Source: Comamonadaceae bacterium
GTDB taxonomy: Bacteria > Pseudomonadota > Gammaproteobacteria > Burkholderiales > Burkholderiaceae_C
NCBI GenBank assembly: GCA_027488115.1
Contig: JAIYCG010000005.1
Location: 1-33,156 of the forward strand
Reading direction: 5' to 3'
Length of the DNA: 33,156 nucleotides
Below the pieces are notes generated by a model. It saw only the letters and a program-made list of their open reading frames with translations. It was not told the origin of the DNA and made no database searches. Below, one piece after another: positions 24,886 through 32,204 of this stretch. Made by a program: the position numbers and the translations under genes. How positions within the stretch are numbered: the first letter of the stretch is position 1; every line of letters begins with the position of its first letter.

Positions 24886-26576
24886 GATTTAGCTTTCTGT
24901 TGCAACGCGGCCAGCACTTCATCGCGCGGGCCAAAGGCTTGCTGTGCGCCTTCGCGCATGATCAACATCTTGTCTGCCACACCCAGCACGCTGGTGCGAT
25001 GGGTCATCACCACAAAAGTGGTGCCCAGTTGTTTCAAGGCGGCAATGGCATTGGCCAAGGCAATGTCGCCAGCTTCGTCCAAACTGGAGTTAGGTTCATC
25101 CAACACCACAAACACAGGCTTGGCATAAAGGGCGCGCGCCAAGCCTACCCGCTGACGTTGACCGCCGGACAACATGGCACCATCACGGCCAACAGGGCTG
25201 TTGTAGCCTTTTGGCAAAGACATGATGAGGTCGTGCAAACCGACCAAGCGCGCAGCTGCTTCCACTTGCACCATGTCGACGTCGCCAAAGCGGGCAATGT
25301 TTTCTGCCAAAGTACCGTCGAGCAATTCGACACCTTGAGGCAAGTAGCCCAAGTAAGGACCCAGCTCAGTTTTGTCCCAGGCGTGAATGTCGGCGCCATC
25401 CAAACGCACCTTACCGCCCATCGCAGGCCACAAGCCCACCAACAAACGCGCCAAAGTGGTTTTGCCCGAAGCGGAAGGCCCCACCACGGCCAGCACTTCA
25501 CCGGGGTTCAAGCCAAACTGCACACCCCGCACAATGGGTGTTTGTTGGCCAGGCGCACCAGCGACCAAAGATTCGACTGTTAAAAAACCTTTGGGGGCTG
25601 GCAGTGACATGGCTTGTGGCTTTGGAGGTATTTGTGACAGCAATGCATCCAAGCGCTCCCAAGCGCCCCGCACATTGACGACGCCATTCCACTGCGCCAC
25701 CAACTGACTCAAAGGTGCCAACACGCGGCCACCCAGCACAGAACCAATGATCATCATGCTAGCGCCACCGTTCAACATGTTGTTCAGCAACAACCAAGCA
25801 CCCAACCCTAACAACAAAGAGGACATCACTTGTTGGACTGCCTTGGACATAGCCGTCCACAAACCCGCCCCTTCAGAAGCCGTAGCCTGAAAGGCTAAAA
25901 ACTCGCGTTGGCGCTTTTGCCAGCGGGCATGGACCGCGTCCAACATGCCCATTGATTCCATCACATGCGCATTGCGCAAGGAGGCTTCGGCAAACTGCTG
26001 TGCACCAACGGCACTGCGGTTGGCTTCACCCAGTGGTTTGCGTGTGGCACGTTCGTTCATCCACGCCACAAAAATTTGCGCTATCCCACCCAACAAAGCG
26101 GCATAGCCCAGCATGGGGCTGATAGCAAATATCAGGGCCAAAGCAAGCAATGCCACTGGCGCCTCCAAAATGGCCATCAAGGCAGGGTTGGCCAAAAACT
26201 CACGAACCGACTTCAAATCGTTCAGCACTTGCATCGTGCCACCCACCTGGCGCTTCAAGAAACCTTGAAACATGGCATCGTAGACCCGCTTAGAAAGTGC
26301 ATCGTCGACTTGCACACCTGCTGCACGCATCAAGGCACCACGCACTTTTTCTAAAATTTCCATGATGGCGTAGGCCAGCACGATCAGGACCGTCAACATG
26401 GCCAAGGTCATGCCGCTGCGACTGTTGACCACGCGGTCGTACACCTCCAACATATAGACAGTGGGCGCCAAAGCCAGCAAGCTGATGAGCGTGCTAAAAA
26501 GAATGGCCTTCAAAATGACTGGCTTGAGTGGCTCAAAGGCCAAGGCCAGTTCGGACGGGGGGGTTTGGGGCTTCAT
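24882..26576 (-). CDS. Type I secretion ABC permease/ATPase (first of two)
   Basis: A 564-residue PrtD-type half-transporter. The membrane domain begins ILFSTLISLLALAPTVYMLE with VYDRVVNSRSGMTL. The nucleotide-binding domain has Walker A GPSASGKTT, LPQGVELLDGTLAENIARFG, signature LSGGQRQR and Walker B FVVLDEPNSSLDE. It is a diverged paralogue of the next gene and lacks its repeat tail. It overlaps both neighbours by 4 bp: the TnpB-like gene upstream and the second ABC gene downstream. Both ATPases look catalytically complete. Confidence 0.94.
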   Translation of the reverse strand: MKPQTPPSELALAFEPLKPVILKAILFSTLISLLALAPTVYMLEVYDRVVNSRSGMTLAMLTVLIVLAYAIMEILEKVRGALMRAAGVQVDDALSKRVYDAMFQGFLKRQVGGTMQVLNDLKSVREFLANPALMAILEAPVALLALALIFAISPMLGYAALLGGIAQIFVAWMNERATRKPLGEANRSAVGAQQFAEASLRNAHVMESMGMLDAVHARWQKRQREFLAFQATASEGAGLWTAMSKAVQQVMSSLLLGLGAWLLLNNMLNGGASMMIIGSVLGGRVLAPLSQLVAQWNGVVNVRGAWERLDALLSQIPPKPQAMSLPAPKGFLTVESLVAGAPGQQTPIVRGVQFGLNPGEVLAVVGPSASGKTTLARLLVGLWPAMGGKVRLDGADIHAWDKTELGPYLGYLPQGVELLDGTLAENIARFGDVDMVQVEAAARLVGLHDLIMSLPKGYNSPVGRDGAMLSGGQRQRVGLARALYAKPVFVVLDEPNSSLDEAGDIALANAIAALKQLGTTFVVMTHRTSVLGVADKMLIMREGAQQAFGPRDEVLAALQQKAKS

Positions 26577-27229
26577 GCAGCAACCTCAATAGAGACGTAA
26601 TATGGAATGGGAGACTGGGCCATCAAGGCAGCCGGCACAGGCTCGTCTTGGGAAGATACTTGCACATCCAAAGCAGCTTGGGCTTCTTGCTGCGTCAGGG
26701 CTTTTTGGCTTTCAAGCCAGAAAGCCAGTTCGTACAGGCCGTCCAATCGGCGAGTCAGAGAAATTTCACGCAGTTTGGAAACTTTGAACATCAAAAGCTG
26801 CGTTTCTGGCAAAGTTAATTCAAAGTGCATGCGGCCGTCCAAGGTGAACAAGGACAACTTGGCACCTTTGATGCTGAGCGTGTGGCGGTCAAAATAAACA
26901 GGACAACTGTTGGCAAATTGCAGCAAAGGCAGCGGTTTGTCACCTAACTTGGTCAAGCTGAACGGGCTGGCCGGCATTTGAAACACCATGCGAGAAGTGC
27001 GCGATACGGCATAAATTGCATTGCAAACCATTTGCGAGCCCAAGGCCGGAAACTTCTCGCGCAGCGCTCGGTAATGCATGTGGTGCAAAGCCACCCGGTT
27101 CCAAACACGTGTCCGTTGAACCTCTGGCGCCAAGGCATTGCAGACCTCGGCAAAAGCCGTTTGCAAAGCCTGCAAGCGCGCAAATTGCTCGGGCGTGGTG
27201 TTGAGGGGAACGCGTACAACAGAATTCAT
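26573..27229 (-). CDS. TnpB-like N-terminal half protein, no RuvC domain, heading the secretion operon
   Basis: A 218-residue protein starting MNSVVRVPLNTTPEQFARLQ. Its order of motifs follows TnpB-type N-terminal (WED/REC) regions: TTPEQ...LQTAFAEVCNAL, VALHHMHYRALREKFPAL, QMVCNAIYAVSRTSR, a beta-rich CPVYFDRHTLSIKG with LSLFTLDGRMHFEL, then DGLYELAFWLE. It ends where TnpB would enter the RuvC nuclease and zinc ribbon, which are absent. Its stop overlaps the first ABC gene by 4 bp. No ribosome site is seen; the ATG lies in the arm of an inverted repeat. The frame is open to 27427, but that part looks non-coding. Homology is inferred from pattern memory; the function is unknown. Confidence 0.68.
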   Translation of the reverse strand: MNSVVRVPLNTTPEQFARLQALQTAFAEVCNALAPEVQRTRVWNRVALHHMHYRALREKFPALGSQMVCNAIYAVSRTSRMVFQMPASPFSLTKLGDKPLPLLQFANSCPVYFDRHTLSIKGAKLSLFTLDGRMHFELTLPETQLLMFKVSKLREISLTRRLDGLYELAFWLESQKALTQQEAQAALDVQVSSQDEPVPAALMAQSPIPYYVSIEVAA

Positions 27230-27263
27230 ATAGGAACGGATTCTAAAGCTTCCTATATGAATT
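27223..27263. promoter_or_regulatory. 14-bp perfect inverted repeat over the TnpB-like gene's start
   Basis: AATTCATATAGGAA (27223-27236) and TTCCTATATGAATT (27250-27263) are perfect complements with a 13-nt spacer. The gene's ATG lies in the 27223-27236 arm (27227-27229). The spacer holds a minus-strand -10-like TAGAAT (27240-27245), which would start transcription a few bases before the ATG. It may be an operator bracketing the -10, an RNA hairpin hiding the start codon, or a relic of a transposon end. Confidence 0.7.
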
Positions 27264-27273
27264 TTTCCAGTCC

Positions 27274-27292
27274 TTTGAAAAATAATTTCAAA
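27274..27292. promoter_or_regulatory. Second inverted repeat upstream of the secretion operon
   Basis: TTTGAAA AATAA TTTCAAA is a perfect 7-bp inverted repeat about 45 bp upstream of the TnpB-like start, next to the -35 region that would serve the TAGAAT box. It could bind a second regulator. The A/T richness weakens the case. Confidence 0.4.
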
Positions 27293-27491
27293 CTGTACAA
27301 AAAATGATGAGCGGCAACAAACCGGCAAACACTTGCCACTTTGTGCATTCAATTTCGGGCTTAAATATTGCTTAAACGAAGTCAAATGATCCAAACTGTC
27401 AGGGATTCGTCGGCGCAGCGCCCTCAAGTTTCAGACTTTCGGGACGATTTACGGACTGAGAAATAGCCAATGCAGAAAGCTTGAAAACGCC

Positions 27492-27920
27492 ATGACCATC
27501 CAACTCTTCCCCCATCGCCCAGTCACGCGCGGCGTCATTGCCGCCACATTGGGCTTGGCCATTGGTGGCCTTAGCGGTTGTGCCAGTTTGTTAAATGACG
27601 ACACCCAAGAGCTTCATGTGCGGGTGATCTGCTCTGGCAAAGCTGTTGTGGCCTATTGCCGTGCAGAAAACTCCAAAGGCACCTGGACTTTCAACTCCCC
27701 TGGCAAAGTGGTGGTGGCTGGCGATAACCGCGGTTTGGACATCACCTGCAAAACCCAATTCAGCCAACCGCTGACCGTTACAGCGCCAGCACTGCCCAGT
27801 TGGGAGATGGCTGGAAATATACTGACGGGTGGCCTCATTGGCAGTGCTGTTGACCTGTACAACAAAAAGGGGTTGCGTTACCCCGACAATATCGACATTT
27901 CTCATTCTCTTTGCAAGTGA
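27492..27920 (+). CDS. Small predicted lipoprotein
   Basis: A 142-residue protein with a lipoprotein signal (GVIAATLGLAIGGLSGCASL; lipobox LSGC). The rest is beta-rich with four further cysteines (CSGK, YCRAE, TCKTQF, SLCK) and ends with the segment GNILTGGLIGSAVDLYNKKG, RYPDNIDIS. This resembles a family of uncharacterised lipoproteins with a PEGA-like domain, as I remember it. The PKD-repeat lipoprotein gene follows 8 bp later, so they probably form an operon. The membrane of residence is unknown; there is no Asp at +2. Confidence 0.72.
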   Translation: MTIQLFPHRPVTRGVIAATLGLAIGGLSGCASLLNDDTQELHVRVICSGKAVVAYCRAENSKGTWTFNSPGKVVVAGDNRGLDITCKTQFSQPLTVTAPALPSWEMAGNILTGGLIGSAVDLYNKKGLRYPDNIDISHSLCK

Positions 27921-27928
27921 AGAACCCT

Positions 27929-30622
27929 ATGAAAACTACATTGCGCGTTTCAGTCGTCGCCCTGCTCTCTTCCCTCCTCGTGGCCTGCGGCGGTGGTGGC
28001 AGTGCAGGTTGCTCTGCAGTCTTGGGCATTCTGCCGGGTGCTGGGTGCAGTACTTCAAGCAATGCGATTCCAATCGCCAATGCAGGTGTTACTCAAAACG
28101 TCACCGTAGGTAGCTTGGTCACCCTCGATGGCAGCGCCAGCCGAGATGCCAACAACGAAACACTGACCTACCTCTGGAAATTAACCTCCATGCCAGCAGG
28201 CAGTTTGGCTGCGTTGTCTTCAACCACCTCTGCAAAACCCACCTTTACCGCCGATGTGGCGGGCTCTTACACCATCTCTTTGGTGGTCAATGATGGCAAA
28301 GCCAACAGCACATCCACCAGCGTCAGTGTTTTTTCAAGTGTCAACAATTCTGCGCCCGTGGCCAACGCTGGCACCAACCAAAACATTTCGGTGGGCAGCG
28401 TAGTGACATTGGACGGTACGGCCAGTACCGATGCCAATCGCGATCCGCTGACTTACAAGTGGAGCTTGAGCAATGTGCCCACAGGGAGTGGCGCAGTTCT
28501 TAACTCCACCATTTCGCCCAACCCCAAATTCACGGCCGACATGACCGGAACCTACACCGCCATCTTGATCGTGAACGATGGCAAAGCAGACAGCTTGTCG
28601 TCTGTGGTGGTCATTACCGCTTCCGCAGCCAATGCAGCGCCTGTTGCCAATGCGGGTTTGGCACAAAGCGTCAAGCTCAACGACACAGTCACACTTGACG
28701 GTACGGCCAGTACCGATGCCAACAACGACTTCCTCACTTACAAGTGGGCCCTGATTACAAAGCCGACCGGCAGCATTGCTGTTTTGTCTGCTCCCACCAC
28801 CGCTAAGCCAACATTTAGAGCTGACGTTGCAGGTGTCTTTGTGGCCTCACTCATTGTGAACGACGGCAAAGTTGACAGCCAAGCTGCTGCTGCCACCGTG
28901 AGTGTGTCCTCTGCCAACGCAGAGCCCATCGCCAATGCAGGCCTGAATCAAAACGTCACCGTTGGTTCTACAGTTACTTTGGATGGCACCAACAGCTCGG
29001 ACGCAAACCGCGATCAACTCACCTACCGTTGGGTCATGATGTCCAAGCCAACTGGCAGTACCGCAGTCTTGACCAACCCCACTTCAGCTAAGCCAACATT
29101 CACAGCCGATTTGGTTGGGCCTTATGTCATTAGCCTGATTGTGAACGACGGCCGCGTAGACAGCACAACGGTTGCCACCACTGTGACAGCCTCTGTGGTC
29201 AACGCTGCGCCTGTGGCTAACGCTGGCACCAATCAAAGCGTGGTGCTTGGCAACGTGACATTGGATGGCAGCGCCAGCTCTGATGCCAACGGCGACGCAC
29301 TGACCTACAGGTGGGTTTTGCAAAGCAAACCCGCCAACTCAAATGCTGTGTTGGCAGGCGCGGCATCCGCCAAGCCTACCTTTACGGCAGACCAAGCGGG
29401 TGTCTATGTGTTCAGCCTGGTTGTCAACGATGGCAAAGTAGACAGCGCATTGACATCAGTTAGCGTCACGGCTTCAGCTGCCAATGTGGCACCTGTAGCC
29501 AACGCAGGTGTCAACCAAAACGTGGTGTTGGGTAATGTGACCTTGGACGGTAGCGCAAGTTCTGATGCCAACGGCGACACCCTCACCTACAAATGGTCTT
29601 TGCTCAGCAAACCTGCAAACTCTAACGCTGTCCTTGCAGTTTCTACAATTGCCAAGCCTAGCTTTACGGCAGACCTAGCAGGTGTGTATGTGTTCAGCCT
29701 GATCGTTAATGACGGCAAAGCAGACAGCACAGTTGCGTCAACCACCGTGACAGCTTCTGCGGCCAACTTGGCACCAGTCGCTAGAACTGGTACAAATCAA
29801 AGCGTGGTGTTGGGCAACGTCGCTTTGGATGGCAGTGGCAGCACAGACGCCAACAACGATAGCCTGACCTACAAGTGGGTGCTTTTGGCCAAGCCTGCAG
29901 GCAGTAATGCAGCACTTAGTAGCGCCACATCGGTCAAACCAAGCTTTACAGCCGACGTGGTGGGTGTTTATGTTGCCACCCTGGTGGTCAATGATGGCAA
30001 AGTTGACAGCGATGTTGCGGTCACTACGATCACTGCTGCGGCAGCCAACGTTGCCCCTGTGGCCAATGCGGGTGCATTGCAAAATGTGGTGGTTGGCACC
30101 ACAGCCACCTTGGATGCCTCTGGCAGCAGCGATGCCAACGGCGACACCCTGACCTACAAATGGGTCATGGTTTCTAAACCCGCGAACAGCACCGCAGCAT
30201 TGTCTTCTGATACAGCCACCAAACCTAGCTTTGTGGCTGACAGAGTAGGCACCTATGTGCTGAGCTTGCAAGCCAACGATGGCAAATTGACCAGCGCTCT
30301 TAGCTACGTCACCATCACAGCAGGCGCGGCCAACGTGGCACCTGTTGCAAATGCAGGTGCAGCGCAAACTGTGGTTCGTGGCGCTACGGTTACGCTCAAC
30401 GGCACCGGCAGTACCGATGCCAATGGCGATACCTTGATCTACGCTTGGACCATGACGTACCGCCCCCCTACCAGTGCAGCAACATTGGGCGCGGGTACCA
30501 ACCTGGCCTCGCCCACTTTCGTGGCTGATGTGGCAGGCGTTTATGTTTTCACATTGACGGTCAACGATGGCAGTTTAAACAGCAATGTTGCAACAGTTGC
30601 CGTCACTGCCACCGCACCTTAA
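27929..30622 (+). CDS. Large surface lipoprotein with nine PKD/Ig-like repeats
   Basis: From the ATG at 27929 (six codons inside the longer open frame) the protein is 897 residues. It starts MKTTLRVSVVALLSSLLVAC, a lipoprotein signal followed by GGGG. After a short Cys-containing linker it consists only of nine repeats of 94-95 residues. Each repeat contains PVANAG, TLDGSAS.DAN.D.LTY.W and a closing KP.FTAD..G.Y..SL.VNDGK. This is the PKD/REJ-type beta-sandwich found in adhesins and extracellular scaffolds. No catalytic domain is present. It ends 7 bp from the convergent integrase. Confidence 0.9.
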   Translation: MKTTLRVSVVALLSSLLVACGGGGSAGCSAVLGILPGAGCSTSSNAIPIANAGVTQNVTVGSLVTLDGSASRDANNETLTYLWKLTSMPAGSLAALSSTTSAKPTFTADVAGSYTISLVVNDGKANSTSTSVSVFSSVNNSAPVANAGTNQNISVGSVVTLDGTASTDANRDPLTYKWSLSNVPTGSGAVLNSTISPNPKFTADMTGTYTAILIVNDGKADSLSSVVVITASAANAAPVANAGLAQSVKLNDTVTLDGTASTDANNDFLTYKWALITKPTGSIAVLSAPTTAKPTFRADVAGVFVASLIVNDGKVDSQAAAATVSVSSANAEPIANAGLNQNVTVGSTVTLDGTNSSDANRDQLTYRWVMMSKPTGSTAVLTNPTSAKPTFTADLVGPYVISLIVNDGRVDSTTVATTVTASVVNAAPVANAGTNQSVVLGNVTLDGSASSDANGDALTYRWVLQSKPANSNAVLAGAASAKPTFTADQAGVYVFSLVVNDGKVDSALTSVSVTASAANVAPVANAGVNQNVVLGNVTLDGSASSDANGDTLTYKWSLLSKPANSNAVLAVSTIAKPSFTADLAGVYVFSLIVNDGKADSTVASTTVTASAANLAPVARTGTNQSVVLGNVALDGSGSTDANNDSLTYKWVLLAKPAGSNAALSSATSVKPSFTADVVGVYVATLVVNDGKVDSDVAVTTITAAAANVAPVANAGALQNVVVGTTATLDASGSSDANGDTLTYKWVMVSKPANSTAALSSDTATKPSFVADRVGTYVLSLQANDGKLTSALSYVTITAGAANVAPVANAGAAQTVVRGATVTLNGTGSTDANGDTLIYAWTMTYRPPTSAATLGAGTNLASPTFVADVAGVYVFTLTVNDGSLNSNVATVAVTATAP
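28067..30622 (+). repeat. Nine tandem 282/285-bp coding repeats
   Basis: Repeat starts are at about 28067, 28352, 28637, 28922, 29207, 29489, 29771, 30053 and 30338. Units 1-4, 8 and 9 are 285 bp and units 5-7 are 282 bp. Units 5-7 share a one-codon shorter VVLGNV(T/A)LDG segment, pointing to a recent local duplication of that subtype. Confidence 0.88.
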
Positions 30623-30629
30623 TGGCCTG

Positions 30630-31883
30630 TCACTCAACTGCACCTTTGATCTTCTGAGAATCGGTGCAGTTGAGAGGGTCAATTGGTTTCAATTGGGTCA
30701 AGAGTCTTACTTTTGGCCCAATTGCTATTTGGGGCACCATTTCTACGGCAGCCACCAAACGCTCTCGGCTGAGGTGCGCATAACGACTGGTGGTTTTGAT
30801 GTCGGCATGACCCAGTAGCTCTTGAACCTCATACAAGCTGCGACCGGCATTCACCAAATAGGATGCGAAGCTGTGCCGCAAATCGTGAATTCGAAACTCT
30901 GGCAAACCTGCGCGAATTCGTGCATTGTTCCAACTGTAAAAAAATGAAACAAAAGGCGCACCTGTTTTGGGGTTTACAAATATCGCTTGCTCATCTAAGA
31001 AGCCTGTGCGAATTCGCAAGCGCAAATGTTCCAACACACTCATGGCTCCCGAGCTGATGGGGACGTGTCGCACTTTGCCAGATTTTGTTTTGGGAATGCG
31101 CCACGATCGTTGTGCCCAGTCGATGTCGCGCCAACGCGCGTCTAACACCTCGCGCTTGCGAGCGCCGGTGTAAATTAAGAAGAGCACGATGTATTGCAAC
31201 ATTTCATTGTCGCTTAGCCTTACAGCATCCAACAAGCCTTTGGTTTGCGTCTCTGTTAAGTAGCGCTCAATTTTGTTGTCATCTTTTATATTTTTGATTT
31301 CTTTTACAGGGTTGTCTTGGATGCCTGGCACTTTCCAACGAAGCGCTAAAGAAAATCCATAGCGAAGCAATACCAAAGCGCGGTTGCATGTGCCTTTGGC
31401 GTAGTTTTCAGATTTCATCAGCTCTACAAAAACAGCAATATCGGGTGGCGAGATGCGGCCCATGGCCTTGCCGCCGAGCTTGGGCACAACGTGATTGCGA
31501 ATCATCGACTCGTCGGTGTCCCAGCTGCGTTTGTAGCTCTTCACGTAGGGAAGGTATCTTTCAACAAAGAAGTCTTTGATAAGTGGGCCAGCCTCATTAA
31601 GTGCGGGCGCTTGTGGATCTACGCCCTGTTTAGATTGCCTCAATAAATCGATTACCAACTTTCGTGCTTCATCGGTGGTGAGGAGTCGTGCATCGCCCAG
31701 CGTGACAACGCGAAGTTTTTTTTCAAACCTGTATCGCAAACGAAAACTCTTGCGGCCACTGCTCAGTACATCCACATAGAAACCACGGATCTCGGAATCA
31801 AAAATTTCCAAGTGCGATTTATTCTGAGGACAGATAACTTCCGAAATATATAAATCAGTAAGCGGGACGTTTGGCATCTTCAT
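30630..31883 (-). CDS. Tyrosine-type site-specific recombinase (phage/island integrase)
   Basis: A 417-residue protein. An N-terminal arm-binding domain (IRGFYVDVLSSGRKSFRLRY, VTLGDARLLTTDEAR) precedes a core-binding domain and a catalytic domain with TGARKREVLDARW (R242), a Lys in TKSGKVRH, HDLRHSFASY (H333, R336), LLGHADIKTTSRYAHL (H359, Y368). All catalytic residues are present, so it appears active. Integrases of this class usually mark prophages or islands, but no tRNA or direct-repeat att site was seen in the window. The ribosome site is weak; an ATG at 31877 is an alternative start. Confidence 0.9.
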   Translation of the reverse strand: MKMPNVPLTDLYISEVICPQNKSHLEIFDSEIRGFYVDVLSSGRKSFRLRYRFEKKLRVVTLGDARLLTTDEARKLVIDLLRQSKQGVDPQAPALNEAGPLIKDFFVERYLPYVKSYKRSWDTDESMIRNHVVPKLGGKAMGRISPPDIAVFVELMKSENYAKGTCNRALVLLRYGFSLALRWKVPGIQDNPVKEIKNIKDDNKIERYLTETQTKGLLDAVRLSDNEMLQYIVLFLIYTGARKREVLDARWRDIDWAQRSWRIPKTKSGKVRHVPISSGAMSVLEHLRLRIRTGFLDEQAIFVNPKTGAPFVSFFYSWNNARIRAGLPEFRIHDLRHSFASYLVNAGRSLYEVQELLGHADIKTTSRYAHLSRERLVAAVEMVPQIAIGPKVRLLTQLKPIDPLNCTDSQKIKGAVE

Positions 31884-31937
31884 CTCAATTTAATACTCAT
31901 AAATATTAATGAGAAGAATGACAACCCTTACCTCGTT

Positions 31938-31963
31938 GTCGTTAAACGACGCAATACGTCGTT
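31938..31963. repeat. Overlapping palindromes upstream of the integrase
   Basis: GTCGTT A AACGAC (31938-31950) is a perfect 13-bp odd palindrome. Its right half is reused in AACGACG CAATA CGTCGTT (31945-31963), with perfect 7-bp arms. Three alternating copies of a GTCGTT-type half-site thus lie close together, as in operators or recombinase core sites. Confidence 0.55.
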
Positions 31964-32089
31964 GTGATGCCGTTGCACAAATTTGACCTTTAAAAAACGC
32001 TTAGTTTTCAAGTACTTAAAAGCGGTCGAATTGTATTGCTTACTACTAGTCTGGTCAGCTCAGTACAAACCACTAAAGCCTGCAATCCG

Positions 32090-32150
32090 CAGAGCGCATT
32101 GGAAGCAGTGCGCTCTGTCGAGTGTGGGCTTTTAGCTTAGCTCGCACTCG
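32090..32150 (+). promoter_or_regulatory. Tandem hairpins in the leader of the S-layer-like gene
   Basis: CAGAGCGCA (32090-32098) pairs with TGCGCTCTG (32109-32117) around a 10-nt loop. Immediately after it, a 12-bp stem with two G-U pairs is formed by 32119-32130 and 32139-32150 around an 8-nt loop. Structured leaders commonly stabilise very abundant messages such as S-layer mRNAs. Confidence 0.65.
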
Positions 32151-32151
32151 G

Positions 32152-32167
32152 TTTCTTTGCAAAGAAA
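32152..32167 (+). repeat. 16-bp perfect palindrome with downstream T run
   Basis: TTTCTTTGCAAAGAAA lies just after the second leader hairpin and is followed by TTTTTT at 32172-32177. It could be a weak terminator or attenuator stem, or a protein-binding site. It is 38 bp from the start codon. Confidence 0.4.
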
Positions 32168-32204
32168 TCAGTTTTTTACATAAACCTTAATAAGGAAATC
32201 TCAA

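Larger units (their letters stand above)
31884..32204. promoter_or_regulatory. Divergent intergenic region: integrase control and S-layer gene leader
   Basis: This 321-bp gap has no gene. Near the integrase it holds CTCAT/ATGAG and a nested pair of palindromes (31938-31963). The half toward the S-layer-like gene contains two strong hairpins (32090-32117, 32119-32150) and a 16-bp palindrome (32152-32167), then a T6 run and AAGGAAAT at 32193-32200 before the ATG. Promoter candidates (for example TTAAAA and TTACTA around 32016-32046) are weak. Confidence 0.55.

Noticed and set aside
26573..27263. A complete IS605/IS607-type insertion sequence
   Set aside because: No TnpA, no RuvC part of TnpB and no right end were found; the gene is coupled to the ABC operon, so it is not an intact mobile element.
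27230..27427. N-terminal extension of the TnpB-like protein
   Set aside because: It begins with TTG, lacks a ribosome site, runs through both inverted repeats and looks like chance open sequence.
28067..30622. Regular repeats considered as a CRISPR array
   Set aside because: The units are 282-285 bp, contiguous and in-frame PKD domains; there are no short repeats with unique spacers.
30623..32204. Attachment site or tRNA next to the integrase
   Set aside because: No tRNA-like cloverleaf or convincing direct repeat was seen on either side; the palindromes at 31938-31963 are only candidates.
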